Positions 16,524 to 25,179 of a stretch of DNA of 64,000 nt are shown here, in pieces. Within the stretch, counting starts at the first letter, position 1. Every line of letters starts with the position of its first letter. This stretch comes from Lacticaseibacillus mingshuiensis (GTDB lineage: Bacteria > Bacillota > Bacilli > Lactobacillales > Lactobacillaceae). The stretch lies in the NCBI RefSeq assembly GCF_016861785.1, contig NZ_BOLS01000007.1, positions 1 to 64,000 of the forward strand. Reading direction: 5' to 3'. A program made the position numbers and the translations under genes. The notes beneath the pieces were generated by a model. It did no database searches. It was not told the origin of the DNA and worked only from the letters and a program-made list of their open reading frames with translations.

Positions 16524-17408
16524 ATGAAAGAACAATCTTCTGGGGCGTTGTTTCGGGCGATTCGGCTCAGTCGAGGCTGGACGATCGACCAGGTCCGTGG
16601 CGATATCAGCCGTAGCACGGTTTCTCGTTTTGAAAATGATCAGGTGGCGCTGCCGATAGAGCGGTTTAATATGCTGTTGCAACAGAGTGGGATTTCATTC
16701 AGCGAGGTGATGTCAAACCGCGAGAAAGAAAATTATACGGAAAATTTCACCTCGTTTGATGCGCCTTTTCTCTGGCAACAGCTACAACTCGCGATGCGAT
16801 CTGAATCCGTTGGGCCGCTCAAACCGGTGTTGGCCCAATTGGAACGGTTGAATGGACCGATGGCAGTGATCATGCTGAGTGCAGTCAAAATGGTCCGTGA
16901 TTCTTTTGATTCAGCAAATGCCTCAAGCAGTGAAAAAGATGGTCAGCCTGTACAGTCTTTTCTGACACATCCAGGAACCTGGTACGACTTGGAATATCGG
17001 CTATTTGCACTCTTGATCTATATTTATCCCAGGAACGCGGCAGGGCCGCTGCTTAAACGGGCACTTAGCGAGTATGCGAAACACTCGAATAGCCAATATG
17101 CCGGTAGTTTCATGCTCGGCCTGCATAATGCCACGCTGAAAGCCATCGTGGATCACGACGAACCGACCAGTCAGATGCTGTTGGCCGGACTGTGTGGGTT
17201 TGATTCCGATTGGAACGGCTTTTTCCTCCGCTACCGCATCACGGTGTTGGAATTTGTGCTGGATTATTCGCTGACTAAGGATATGAAAGACGTGGTCGCG
17301 CTGGATCAGATCTTGGCGACGCTGAAGTTGTTGAAGGCGGACGCCATTTTGGCTGGAGAGGTCCAGTGGATCAAAGAATTGGACATTCCCATTCACGACC
17401 CGGCGTAA
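16524..17408 (+). CDS. Rgg/GadR/MutR-type transcriptional regulator
   Basis: 294 aa cytoplasmic regulator. Residues ~8-60 are an XRE-type helix-turn-helix (FRAIRLSRGWTIDQV..ISRSTVSRFENDQV); the rest is the all-helical TPR-like C-terminal domain of Rgg regulators, which in streptococci and lactobacilli often binds a short hydrophobic peptide or senses stress. GGAGGAT precedes the ATG at 16524. Base composition is lower in GC than the flanking genes, which may reflect transfer. I looked for a short peptide gene on either side and saw none convincing, so it may be a stand-alone regulator; its target is unknown. Confidence 0.82.
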   Translation: MKEQSSGALFRAIRLSRGWTIDQVRGDISRSTVSRFENDQVALPIERFNMLLQQSGISFSEVMSNREKENYTENFTSFDAPFLWQQLQLAMRSESVGPLKPVLAQLERLNGPMAVIMLSAVKMVRDSFDSANASSSEKDGQPVQSFLTHPGTWYDLEYRLFALLIYIYPRNAAGPLLKRALSEYAKHSNSQYAGSFMLGLHNATLKAIVDHDEPTSQMLLAGLCGFDSDWNGFFLRYRITVLEFVLDYSLTKDMKDVVALDQILATLKLLKADAILAGEVQWIKELDIPIHDPA

Positions 17409-17460
17409 GCAAAATTGTTGTGTGCCTGAGCCGATTCCAAGAATGTTCCCGCAATTGCCG

Positions 17461-18714
17461 CTAGTCAGTTGTCCCGCCCGCCTCGGTCCCGGCGAGTTCG
17501 GCGATCGCCACGAGTGTTTCGGCGAGTTTGCCCATCGCCTCGGTGGAGACGCATTCAAATGGACCGTGAAAATTGATGCCGCCGTTGAAGAGGTTCGGTG
17601 TGGGGATACCCTGGAACGTGATCTTCGAGCCATCAGTGCCGCCGCGGAACGGGACGTATTTTGGCGTGAGCCCGACATGGCGAATGGCTGCCTCCGCCAG
17701 AGTCAGCGGCGTGCGGTCGCGGTCGATGATGGTGGCCATGTTGTAATACTGGTCGGCCATCGTGAAGGTGACGCGCGGCTCGGCGAACGGGGCGTTGAGG
17801 CCGGCCACCGCCTGGGCGAAGCTCGCTTTGCGGGCGGCAAAGTTGGCGGTGTCGAAGTCGCGAATGATGTAGGTGGCGGTCGCTTCCTGAATCGTGCCGG
17901 TCAAACTGAGCTGCAGGTAAAACCCCTGCTTGCCGTCCGTCTCTTCTGGACGCTCGAATTGGGGCAGGGCGGCGTCCAATTTTTCCGCTAGGGTGATCGC
18001 GTTGACCATCAAATTTTTCGCCTCTCCCGGATGAACACTGGTGCCGCGGATAGTCACGACGGCTTGGGCTGCGTTGAACGTCTCGTATTCAATCTGGCCG
18101 AGGTCGCCGTTATCCAGGGTGTAGGCAAAATCGGTCGCAAATGTTGCGGCATCGAAGCGGTCCGCCCCGACGCCGATCTCCTCGTCGGGGCCAAACGCGA
18201 GCTTGATGGTCCCGTGCAGGATCGACGGGTCGGCCAGGAGCGCACGCACCGCGGCGATGGCCCCCGCGATACCGGCCTTATCATCGGCGCCAAGCAGGGT
18301 GGTGCCATCGGTTGTGATCAGTGTTTGGCCAAGGTATTGGGCGAGCGCCGGAAAATCCGTGGTGTTCAGGCTCAGGCCATTCGCAAAATTGATCGGCGCG
18401 CCATCATAATTTTCATGAAGCTGCGGGCGGGTATTAGTCGCGTTATAATCCGCGGTATCCAAATGGGCGATAAAACCGATGCTGGGGCGGCCGTCCGTAT
18501 TTGCCGGCAGGGTCGCGGTGACGAAGCTGTTGGCTGGATTCAGCTGCACGTCGCTGAGACCCATTGCCTCGAGCTGGCTCACCAACAGCTTGGCCAGCTC
18601 AGTCTGGCCCGGGGTCGTGGGGATGCGTGTCGGATGCGCCTCGTCTGAGCGGGTATTGATCTGAACATAGCGCAGAAAATCGGCCTGCAAAGCCGCCAAA
18701 TCGATAGTTGTCAT
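17461..18714 (-). CDS. pepT: Peptidase T (tripeptide aminopeptidase)
   Basis: Cytoplasmic M20 family zinc aminopeptidase that removes N-terminal residues from tripeptides. 417 aa, as usual. Metal and catalytic regions are visible: FIAHLDTAD around residue 78, GADDKAGIA around 138-146 and the glutamates of GPDEEIG around 173-179; a histidine-bearing FHGPFECVS is near the C-terminus. GGAGGA precedes the ATG at 18714. It follows the aminotransferase gene in the same direction but a terminator at 18781-18830 separates them, so it has its own promoter in the short gap. Confidence 0.95.
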   Translation of the reverse strand: MTTIDLAALQADFLRYVQINTRSDEAHPTRIPTTPGQTELAKLLVSQLEAMGLSDVQLNPANSFVTATLPANTDGRPSIGFIAHLDTADYNATNTRPQLHENYDGAPINFANGLSLNTTDFPALAQYLGQTLITTDGTTLLGADDKAGIAGAIAAVRALLADPSILHGTIKLAFGPDEEIGVGADRFDAATFATDFAYTLDNGDLGQIEYETFNAAQAVVTIRGTSVHPGEAKNLMVNAITLAEKLDAALPQFERPEETDGKQGFYLQLSLTGTIQEATATYIIRDFDTANFAARKASFAQAVAGLNAPFAEPRVTFTMADQYYNMATIIDRDRTPLTLAEAAIRHVGLTPKYVPFRGGTDGSKITFQGIPTPNLFNGGINFHGPFECVSTEAMGKLAETLVAIAELAGTEAGGTTD

Positions 18715-18780
18715 ATGCGATTCCTCCGTGTGTCTCTATCGTAATGCAGCCCGGCGGATTTGCAAGAAATTGCGCTCAAA

Positions 18781-18830
18781 AAACGCACGGATCACCAGCG
18801 GCATTTGCCGTTGAGAATCCGTGCGTTTTT
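18781..18830. terminator. Bidirectional terminator between aminotransferase and pepT
   Basis: AAACGCACGGAT at 18781-18792 and ATCCGTGCGTTT from 18817 make a 12-bp stem with T/A runs on both sides. It ends the leftward aminotransferase transcript. Confidence 0.85.
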
Positions 18831-18853
18831 GAGTTGGCGATTGGCTTCGCGTT

Positions 18854-20056
18854 TCAGTGGCTGGCTGCCTTGGCCGTTGCGTCCAGCGCTTCCGTGAGCG
18901 CGGCGCCCAAGGCTTGGGTGCCTGCTTCGATCTCGGCGAGGGTGCTGCTGGTGAAGTTCAACCTGGCCGCATTTTTCACCTGATGTGAGGCGTATAAAAT
19001 TCGGCTCGGCACGAAGGCAACATGCGCATCTGGTAAGCTGTGGTCGGCCATGAAGGCTTCTGCATCGAATCCTTCCGGAAACGTCAGCCACAGGAAAAAG
19101 CCACCGGTGGGCCGGTCAAAATGCACGCAAGCTGGCAATGAACGCGCCAGCCCATCGGCCATCGCGGTCGTTTTTTTCCGGTACAGGTCGCAGATCTGCG
19201 CAAGGTGCTGGTCAAAATCATTCGTGGTCAAATAGCGGGCGACCGCATTCATGTTCAGGTGCGGGGATTCGACATCACTGGCCCCTTTGAGTGCGGTGAG
19301 GGCGGCCATCAGCGCCGGCGCCGCATGAAGCCACCCGAGTCGCAGGCCCGGCGCAAGAATTTTCGAAAAACTGCCCAGGAAGAGGACCCGGCCTTCAGTG
19401 TCGAAATGCTTGATCGGCGGAATCGGGGCGCCGCTGTAGCGGAGCCAGCGGTACGGGCTGTCCTCGATGATCGCGACGTCGTATTGGTTGGCCAAGGCGA
19501 CCAAGGCGCGGCGCTTGGCCTCGCTCATCACAACGCCGGTGGGATTTTGAAAATCGGGCACGGTATAGATCAACTTGACGGAATGCTGCATCAACACTTT
19601 TTGCAACGCCCGCAGATCCATGCCATCGCCGGTCATCGGCACTTCGTAATACGTCGGCTGATAGGCGTCGAAGGCGGACAGGCCACCCACGTAGGTCGGC
19701 CCTTCGACGACCACGCCGTCACCGGGTTCAAGAAACAGCCGGGCGGCCAGGTCGATGCCTTGCTGCGCGCCTTGCGTGATGAGAATGTCGTCGGGTGCGG
19801 CCGGCATGCCGTCTGCGGTCATTTGGGCGGCGAGCCATTTACGCAGATCCGGGGCACCGCTTGAGCCGCCGTATTGCAGGCTGGCGTCCCCGCGAGCGGT
19901 CAGTTCGTCGCGCATCGCCCGGTCGATCGCCGCTTGCGGAAATGTGGCGGGATCCGGATAGCCGCCTGCAAACGAGATCGTGTTTTCCTTGGCCCCGGCA
20001 AACAGGGCACCGAGTCCTGAATCCATCACTTTGTTGACGCGCGTTGCAAATTGCAT
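18854..20056 (-). CDS. PLP-dependent aminotransferase, class I/II (2-aminoadipate/aromatic type)
   Basis: 400 aa cytoplasmic fold-type I aminotransferase. Motifs: SFAGGYPDPATFP near residue 30, LITQGAQQGIDL in the cofactor region, NPTGVVMSEAKR and the PLP lysine in FLGSFSKILAPGLRLGW. The sequence class is that of the MocR catalytic domain without the GntR head, as in 2-aminoadipate transaminases. ATG at 20056 with GGGAGG upstream is preferred to the longer frame to 20191, which would run through the divergent regulator promoter. The LysR-type gene at 20184 is divergent and is the likely regulator. Amino-acid substrate not decidable. Confidence 0.9.
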   Translation of the reverse strand: MQFATRVNKVMDSGLGALFAGAKENTISFAGGYPDPATFPQAAIDRAMRDELTARGDASLQYGGSSGAPDLRKWLAAQMTADGMPAAPDDILITQGAQQGIDLAARLFLEPGDGVVVEGPTYVGGLSAFDAYQPTYYEVPMTGDGMDLRALQKVLMQHSVKLIYTVPDFQNPTGVVMSEAKRRALVALANQYDVAIIEDSPYRWLRYSGAPIPPIKHFDTEGRVLFLGSFSKILAPGLRLGWLHAAPALMAALTALKGASDVESPHLNMNAVARYLTTNDFDQHLAQICDLYRKKTTAMADGLARSLPACVHFDRPTGGFFLWLTFPEGFDAEAFMADHSLPDAHVAFVPSRILYASHQVKNAARLNFTSSTLAEIEAGTQALGAALTEALDATAKAASH

Positions 20057-20126
20057 GCGATAGCCTCCCTCATCGTGTCGTCTTACGACGTTGTTCGTTG
20101 ATTTAATCTTAATTCCCTCGCATAAT

Positions 20127-20144
20127 GAAGTAAAATTCAACTTC
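20127..20144. promoter_or_regulatory. Dyad in the divergent LysR/aminotransferase promoter region
   Basis: GAAGT at 20127-20131 and ACTTC at 20140-20144 form an interrupted dyad around AT-rich sequence, overlapping a leftward promoter candidate (TTGAAG, 16-base spacer, CATTAT). It is a plausible LysR-type operator; not proven. Confidence 0.4.
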
Positions 20145-20183
20145 TTCAAATATAGATGAACGGATTTCACGAAAGGAACGACT

Positions 20184-21086
20184 ATGTCCAATTTTAGTTA
20201 CGAGGTCTTTGCGGCGGTGGTGGAACAGGGCACCTTTATGCAGGCGGCGCTGGCGCTCAATGTCACGCCCAGCGCGGTGTCTCATTCGGTGTCTCAGCTG
20301 GAGGGCGACCTCGGGTTTCCGCTTTTCATTCGCAACCGCACCGGCATTCAGCTCACCGAAGACGGACGCGCCATTCTGCCGACGATCCAGTCGATTCTCA
20401 ACCTGGAGGATCAGCTGATTCAGGTGGCCGACAACATCAACGGGCTGAACACGGGTCGCATCCGCATCGGCGCGTTTTCCTCGGTGTCGACGAATTGGCT
20501 GCCACCGATCATCCGGCGTTTCAAAAAACGGTATCCAAAAGTGGACGTGGATGTGGTTCAGGGCGGCTTCAACGAGATCGTCGAGCAAGTCCGTGTCGGC
20601 AGCATCGATATCGGTTTTTCCCTGGCGCCAGTCTCGGATCAATTGATCGTCCGGCCGCTGCTTCAGGACCCGATCTATTGCATCACGCCGCGCGATTTTC
20701 AGCCGAAAAACGGAACGTTCATGACCGACGCGGACATGAGCAAGCAGCGCTTCATTCTCCAGCAAAGCGATTACGACCGCGACACCAAGGCGGCGCTGGA
20801 TCGCTACAAGGTCTCCAGCAACTCCCTGCGCTACTCGATCGATGACCAATCGATTCTTTCAATGGTCGAAGCCGGCCTCGGCTGGGGCATCCTGCCGAAG
20901 CTCGCCCTGCAAAAATTGATGGGTGACGTCAACGTCTTTCCATTCTCCGAGCCATTCGACCGCACCCTAGTCATGGTCATGAACCCAACCACCCAAAAAT
21001 CCCCCTCCGTGGCAAAAATGCAGACGGTGATTTTGGATTACCTGGAAGGCGAATACGGGGAGTTGTTATTGCAGGGGGAAAAGTGA
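20184..21086 (+). CDS. LysR-type transcriptional regulator
   Basis: 300 aa. Residues ~1-60 are the LysR winged helix-turn-helix (AAALNVTPSAVSHSVSQLE-type stretch), then a helix linker and a two-lobed periplasmic-binding-protein-like effector domain (from about 90, GRIRIGAFSSVS). GAAAGGA precedes the ATG. It is transcribed away from the aminotransferase gene with 127 bases between them, the standard layout for a LysR regulator and its target, and probably also controls itself. Effector unknown; an amino acid or keto acid is plausible given the neighbour. Confidence 0.93.
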   Translation: MSNFSYEVFAAVVEQGTFMQAALALNVTPSAVSHSVSQLEGDLGFPLFIRNRTGIQLTEDGRAILPTIQSILNLEDQLIQVADNINGLNTGRIRIGAFSSVSTNWLPPIIRRFKKRYPKVDVDVVQGGFNEIVEQVRVGSIDIGFSLAPVSDQLIVRPLLQDPIYCITPRDFQPKNGTFMTDADMSKQRFILQQSDYDRDTKAALDRYKVSSNSLRYSIDDQSILSMVEAGLGWGILPKLALQKLMGDVNVFPFSEPFDRTLVMVMNPTTQKSPSVAKMQTVILDYLEGEYGELLLQGEK

Positions 21087-21274
21087 GGGCAGGCTAGGAC
21101 CTGCTGTGAGCGGGCGTTGAATCGTCAAAATAGCAGTGTGCTGGGATGAACCGCAATAGTGTCCCCTTCAGAGAATGGCTGGTCAGCGTGATTGAAGTCA
21201 GCTTTCGGGAAATTGAGTCGTACGGCTTTTGAGATGGCATATTTTGAGCCGTAACGAATCAAAGCTCGAACAAA

Positions 21275-21404
21275 GGGGGCACTCCGGCCAGAAATGGCTC
21301 GCTTCGCATGTCTGGGTGTAAGGCGTAAACGCCTAACGCCCAGAGCAAGCCCCCTCACTTATCCGCTATACTCCGGTCACCAGCCATTTTCTGGCCAGAG
21401 GGCA
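21275..21404. repeat. MITE-like repeat, copy A
   Basis: GGCCAGAAATGGCT at 21286-21299 faces AGCCATTTTCTGGCC at 21382-21395 in inverted orientation, with a strong internal hairpin GGGTGTAAGGCG...CGCCTAACGCCC. The same plan recurs at 25953-26088 and 61491-61630. The intergenic region 21087-21523 holds nothing else I recognise apart from the promoter of the next gene. Confidence 0.6.
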
Positions 21405-21464
21405 CCCGTAATCTTCCACAAACTGAACTCAAACGGATGATCGCTCTACACCACGTTTCTTCTA

Positions 21465-21493
21465 TTAAACAACCGCCCCAAACATGCTATACT
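21465..21493 (+). promoter_or_regulatory. Promoter of the HAD phosphatase gene
   Basis: TTAAAC at 21465-21470, 17-base spacer, TATACT at 21488-21493, about 30 bases before the ATG at 21524. Confidence 0.65.
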
Positions 21494-21523
21494 GGATTCC
21501 AATCACGCGACGGAGGACAAGCC

Positions 21524-22339
21524 ATGCAGCGCAAATTGATCGCCTTAGATCTCGACGGGACCACCTTAAATGCCAAGGGCGCACTGACCCCACGTACGAT
21601 CGCGGTGCTCGAAGCGGCCAGCACCGCCGGGCATCAAGTGGTCATCACGACCGGCCGCCCGGATTCGATCTCCGAGCCATTTTACGATCAACTCCACCTG
21701 ACCGCCCCGATGATCAACTTCAACGGCGCGCTGATTCACGTGCCGCATCAGCACTGGGTCGGCGAACATGCTGTGACCCTGCCGATCGCGACCGCGCTTG
21801 GGCTGCAGGAGTTCAAGGCCGACTATGACATCAAGGTGATGGTCGCGGAAGGCAAGCAATTGTTGGTGGCGGATCATGGCTACACCGACATTCCGTTTTT
21901 GCCGGACATGCCGACGCCGACGCGCCTGTTTGATGCCGCCGGGCTGACCCAGAACCCGATCTCGGTGACCATGTTCATCGACGAGGCGACCTTGGGCCCA
22001 CTGTCTGCCGCAATCGCCGGGCGTTTTCCAGACTTGGCCGCGAAGACCTGGGGTGCTTGGAGCGGTGAAAATACGGCGCTGGAAGTGACCGCGCCGAACA
22101 CCTCGAAATCCCGGGCGCTGGCTTATGTCGCGGATGCTTGTGGCATCGCGCGCACTGATATCTGGGCCTTCGGGGATGACCTGAACGACCTGGACATGAT
22201 CGAGTTCGCCGGCATGGGGGTCGCGATGGCCAACGCCCGGCCGCAGATTTTAGCCGCGGCGGACGATGTGACCGGCGATGACAACGACCATGATGGCGTG
22301 GCGGCGTATCTCGCAAAGGCGCTGCATCTGGCGGCCTAA
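21524..22339 (+). CDS. Cof-type HAD-IIB sugar-phosphate phosphatase
   Basis: 271 aa cytoplasmic haloacid-dehalogenase phosphatase of the Cof/YidA class. Motif I LDLDGTTLN (Asp nucleophile near residue 9), motif II ITTGRP, motif III lysine region SKSRALAY, and motif IV FGDDLNDLDMIEFAG are all present. The cap between motifs II and III is the C2B type. These enzymes dephosphorylate sugar phosphates and related metabolites, with broad specificity. GGAGGACA before ATG 21524 decides the start. It has its own promoter; no terminator is seen before the next gene. Confidence 0.93.
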   Translation: MQRKLIALDLDGTTLNAKGALTPRTIAVLEAASTAGHQVVITTGRPDSISEPFYDQLHLTAPMINFNGALIHVPHQHWVGEHAVTLPIATALGLQEFKADYDIKVMVAEGKQLLVADHGYTDIPFLPDMPTPTRLFDAAGLTQNPISVTMFIDEATLGPLSAAIAGRFPDLAAKTWGAWSGENTALEVTAPNTSKSRALAYVADACGIARTDIWAFGDDLNDLDMIEFAGMGVAMANARPQILAAADDVTGDDNDHDGVAAYLAKALHLAA

Positions 22340-22495
22340 TTGTGCCTCGAAAATCGTTGGAGACAATCACTGACGAGGACTGCTGCGGAAACCCACCGCC
22401 CGACTCGACTGCGGGAACCCACCGCCGAGCCCAATGGCGGAAAACAACTATCTAGATGACACAAGTAAACTGATAAAAGGACTGGCGAACTGCTT

Positions 22496-23170
22496 TTGAC
22501 CACTGAGCTTTGGATCGTGCGGCATGGACAAACGAAATTCAACGTCGAAGACCGCGTGCAGGGAATGGCGAACTCCGACTTGACGGATAAGGGCATCGCG
22601 GACGCTCGCGCGCTCGGCCGGGGCCTGGCGCAGGATGGCATTACCTTTGACCGCGCGTATGCCAGCGACCTCACGCGGGCCGCAGACACGGCACGACTGG
22701 CGCTGGATGCCGCTGGGCAAGAGAAGCTCGCGATCACCGAAACAGTCGGCCTGCGCGAAGAAAATTACGGCAAGTATGAGGGTCAGTTGACCAACGATTT
22801 TTCCCAAGAATTGTTTGGTCTGCCAAATTTCACTGCGGCCCTGCTTGCGCACCAGTTGACGTTGGCCCAGATCGCCGACGCCACCCGCGCGGCAAATGAG
22901 GACCGGGTGCCGAACCGCGCAGAAGACAACGCGATGGTGCAGAATCGGCTGGATCAAACGCTGCGCACGATCGGCCAAGAAGCGCTTGGCGAAGGCGACC
23001 GGCGTGTGCTGGCGGTCAGTCATGGGACCGCGATCTTGATGTGGCTGAACTTTATCGGCTTTGACACCGGCGGCCAGGAAATGTTGCATAATGCCAGTGT
23101 GACGCGCGCGGTTTTTGATGGCGCGCACTTCAATGTGGTCGACTTTGACGATTTGAAGTGGACGAAGTGA
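22496..23170 (+). CDS. Histidine phosphatase family protein (phosphoglycerate-mutase-like)
   Basis: 224 aa. Phosphohistidine motif VRHGQT at about residues 8-13, followed by NSDLTDKG; the second histidine is in VSHGTAI near residue 180, with a mid-protein glutamate in LREENYGKYEG. This is the co-factor-independent-sized branch used by broad phosphatases, not a glycolytic GpmA. The start is TTG at 22496; the nearest ribosome-like site (AAAAGGA) is 14 bases upstream, an unusually long spacing, so translation is probably weak. No alternative ATG is in frame nearby. A hairpin terminator follows at 23174-23218. Confidence 0.85.
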   Translation: MTTELWIVRHGQTKFNVEDRVQGMANSDLTDKGIADARALGRGLAQDGITFDRAYASDLTRAADTARLALDAAGQEKLAITETVGLREENYGKYEGQLTNDFSQELFGLPNFTAALLAHQLTLAQIADATRAANEDRVPNRAEDNAMVQNRLDQTLRTIGQEALGEGDRRVLAVSHGTAILMWLNFIGFDTGGQEMLHNASVTRAVFDGAHFNVVDFDDLKWTK

Positions 23171-23173
23171 CGA

Positions 23174-23218
23174 AACGGCAAGCTGCGAGCCAATCTATTG
23201 CGCGCGGCTTGTCGTTTT
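23174..23218 (+). terminator. Terminator after the histidine phosphatase gene
   Basis: AACGGCAAGC from 23174 pairs with GCTTGTCGTT at 23207-23216 (one G-T pair), continuing inward with TGCG/CGCG, and runs into TTTT. Confidence 0.7.
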
Positions 23219-23255
23219 GCTATTCTGGAAAAAATTGGGCAGAGGGGGTCGCAAC

Positions 23256-24593
23256 ATGCCGGACAAAAAGTTGAGCCGGCGGGATCTGTTTTTTATCGGG
23301 GCAATGCTGTTCGGGCTGTTCTTTGGCGCGGGCAATCTGATCTTTCCGGTGTTTGTTGGCCAGGAGGCTGGCACCGCCTATTGGCCCGCGCTGATCGGGT
23401 TCTTGCTGTCGGGCGTCGGCCTGCCGCTTTTGGGCGTCGCGGCGATCGGGCTGACCAAAACGGATGGCGTTTTTGAGCTGGCCGAGCGGGTCAACCGACC
23501 GTTTGGCTATGGCTTCACCATCTTGCTTTATCTCTGTATCGGTCCGTTGTTTGCCTTGCCGCGGCTGGCGTCGATCTCGTTTGAAGTCGGTTTGGCGCCG
23601 TTTGTGGCGACCCGCATCAGCCGGCCGGCGCTATTCATCTACTCGCTCCTATTTTTCGCCGTGGCGTGGTGGTTTGCGCGGCGCCCCAGCAAGATCATGG
23701 TCACGGTGGGCAAAGTCCTGACACCGGCGTTCTTGGTCAGCCTCGGGGTGCTGCTCGTGATGGTGCTAGTGCGGCCGCTGGGAGGCGGCGCCGCGGCCCA
23801 TGGGGTGTATGCGAGCCAGCCACTGGCGACGGGCTTCACCGCCGGCTATTCCACGATGGATGCACTGGCCGCCTTGGCATTTGGCATCATCGTGGTCAAG
23901 GCGATCCGGCAGCTCGGCGTGACCGCGCCTACCCAGGTCGCAACGGACACGATTCGCGCCGGGGCGATCGCGATCGTCATGATGGGCGTGCTGTATGCGT
24001 TGCTCGCGCTCCTTGGCCGCAATGCGCTGGGCGTGTTCGGCCGCGCCGCAAACGGTGGCCCAATCTTGGCCAATGTGGCGCATGCCTATTTTGGCGACTT
24101 GGGTAATGTGTTGCTGATGGTGATCGTGGTGCTCGCCTGTTTGAAAACAGCAATCGGCTTGATCACCGCGTTCGGGGACACGTTCAAGGAGCTGTTCCCC
24201 GCACTTCCGTATCAGGGCCTGATCGCATTTGCGGCGCTGGTGCCGCTCTTTTTCGCGAACATCGGCCTCGACCGCTTGCTTGCCGTGTCCACGCCGGTCC
24301 TTTATTTCATTTATCCGCTGGCAATCGTGCTGATTCTGCTGGGCCTACTCAGTCCATTTTTAGGCCAGTCGCGCTGGCTGCTCAATACCGCGATGCTGTT
24401 CACCGTATTGCCCGCGCTTCTCGATGGGCTCAATGCATTGCCGGCTGACGCCAAAATAGGGTGGATCGCGCAGTTATTGATGATTGGTGATCATCTCCCC
24501 GGGTTTGCTGTGGGCCTCGGCTGGATCGTGCCCGCCGTGATTGGGGTGGCGCTCGGCTGGGTCCTGGCCAAAACAGTGGGTCGGGCAAAATAG
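23256..24593 (+). CDS. brnQ: Branched-chain amino acid permease (LIVCS family)
   Basis: 445 aa integral membrane protein with about twelve hydrophobic segments, the normal size of BrnQ carriers that import leucine, isoleucine and valine with Na+ or H+. The N-terminal GAMLFGLFFGAGNLIFPVFVG region (first segment) is a hallmark of the family. ATG at 23256 follows AGAGGGGG; the longer frame at 23217 overlaps the upstream terminator and is not used. It is a single-gene unit between two terminators. No Leu/Ile/Val T-box or CodY box was recognised in the 85-base leader. Confidence 0.93.
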   Translation: MPDKKLSRRDLFFIGAMLFGLFFGAGNLIFPVFVGQEAGTAYWPALIGFLLSGVGLPLLGVAAIGLTKTDGVFELAERVNRPFGYGFTILLYLCIGPLFALPRLASISFEVGLAPFVATRISRPALFIYSLLFFAVAWWFARRPSKIMVTVGKVLTPAFLVSLGVLLVMVLVRPLGGGAAAHGVYASQPLATGFTAGYSTMDALAALAFGIIVVKAIRQLGVTAPTQVATDTIRAGAIAIVMMGVLYALLALLGRNALGVFGRAANGGPILANVAHAYFGDLGNVLLMVIVVLACLKTAIGLITAFGDTFKELFPALPYQGLIAFAALVPLFFANIGLDRLLAVSTPVLYFIYPLAIVLILLGLLSPFLGQSRWLLNTAMLFTVLPALLDGLNALPADAKIGWIAQLLMIGDHLPGFAVGLGWIVPAVIGVALGWVLAKTVGRAK

Positions 24594-24604
24594 ACGCGCC
24601 GACT

Positions 24605-24643
24605 AAAAAAGGCATCCTGCTTCGTGTGTGCAGGATGCCTTTT
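24605..24643. terminator. Bidirectional terminator between brnQ and the DUF2187 gene
   Basis: GGCATCCTGC at 24611-24620 pairs with GCAGGATGCC at 24630-24639, with A residues before and T residues after, serving both converging genes. Confidence 0.88.
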
Positions 24644-24670
24644 GACGTGTTTGTGGATGGATTCAGGCAG

Positions 24671-24928
24671 TTACTCGACTGCCGGTTCTTCCTCGGCTGG
24701 CGGATCGATGCGGCCGCCGCCGAGATTTTTGACGATGGATTTGAAATTGATGACAATTTTGAAGTTGAGCTCCGCCACGTTTTGTTTGTCGCTCGCATCG
24801 AAATCGGTGATGTTGAGCAGGGCGGAATTCTCATACATTTTTTGCACGGTCCCGGTGAACGGCCGGTCCATGTCCTCTTTGACTTTGCACTTTAGGCTGT
24901 CGCCTAGATGAACTTCTTCTCTTTTCAT
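24671..24928 (-). CDS. DUF2187-like small protein
   Basis: 85 aa, cytoplasmic. The pattern HLGDSLKCKV..FTGTVQKMYENSALLNIT..VVINFKSIVKN (with breaks) fits the small KOW/SH3-like DUF2187 family found in Bacilli, whose function is unknown; a nucleic-acid-binding barrel is plausible. The C-terminal tail is acidic and proline-rich. AAAGGAT precedes the ATG and a clear promoter lies 50 bases upstream (24978-25006). Confidence 0.65.
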   Translation of the reverse strand: MKREEVHLGDSLKCKVKEDMDRPFTGTVQKMYENSALLNITDFDASDKQNVAELNFKIVINFKSIVKNLGGGRIDPPAEEEPAVE

Positions 24929-24977
24929 GTGCGTTCAAATCCTTTCGCTGATCAATTTTCTTCAATTGATAGACGAC

Positions 24978-25006
24978 ATACTAATGCATACCAAGTAAGA
25001 AAGCAA
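24978..25006 (-). promoter_or_regulatory. Promoter of the DUF2187-like gene
   Basis: Reading leftward: TTGCTT at 25006-25001, 17-base spacer, TAGTAT at 24983-24978. Confidence 0.65.
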
Positions 25007-25072
25007 GAGCCTTCAGTCGGAATTGCGCGATATTTTTATTTTTATCGTGCAAGCGCATCCACGTCAAAAACA

Positions 25073-25086
25073 TGATAGCGCTATCA
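25073..25086. promoter_or_regulatory. Perfect 14-bp palindrome TGATAGCGCTATCA
   Basis: A perfect dyad with the CG centre of LacI/CcpA-type operators. It lies about 65 bases upstream of the leftward promoter at 24978-25006 in a non-coding region. No LacI-family gene is present in the window, so a CcpA-like or unlinked regulator would be needed. Confidence 0.35.
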
Positions 25087-25179
25087 CCTATATTTGTAAC
25101 GAAAAAATGGTGACAAAGTGATGATAGACTGCGACTCGAATTTTGAGCGAGCCGTATCCAGTTTGTCTGGCCTTTTTTG

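Noticed and set aside
21125-21358. 77-codon minus-strand frame
   Set aside because: It runs into the MITE-like element and lacks coding character and a ribosome site.
22382-22430. Two copies of CTGCGGRAACCCACCGCC before the histidine phosphatase gene
   Set aside because: Only two short copies with no structure or regulatory context; too little to call.
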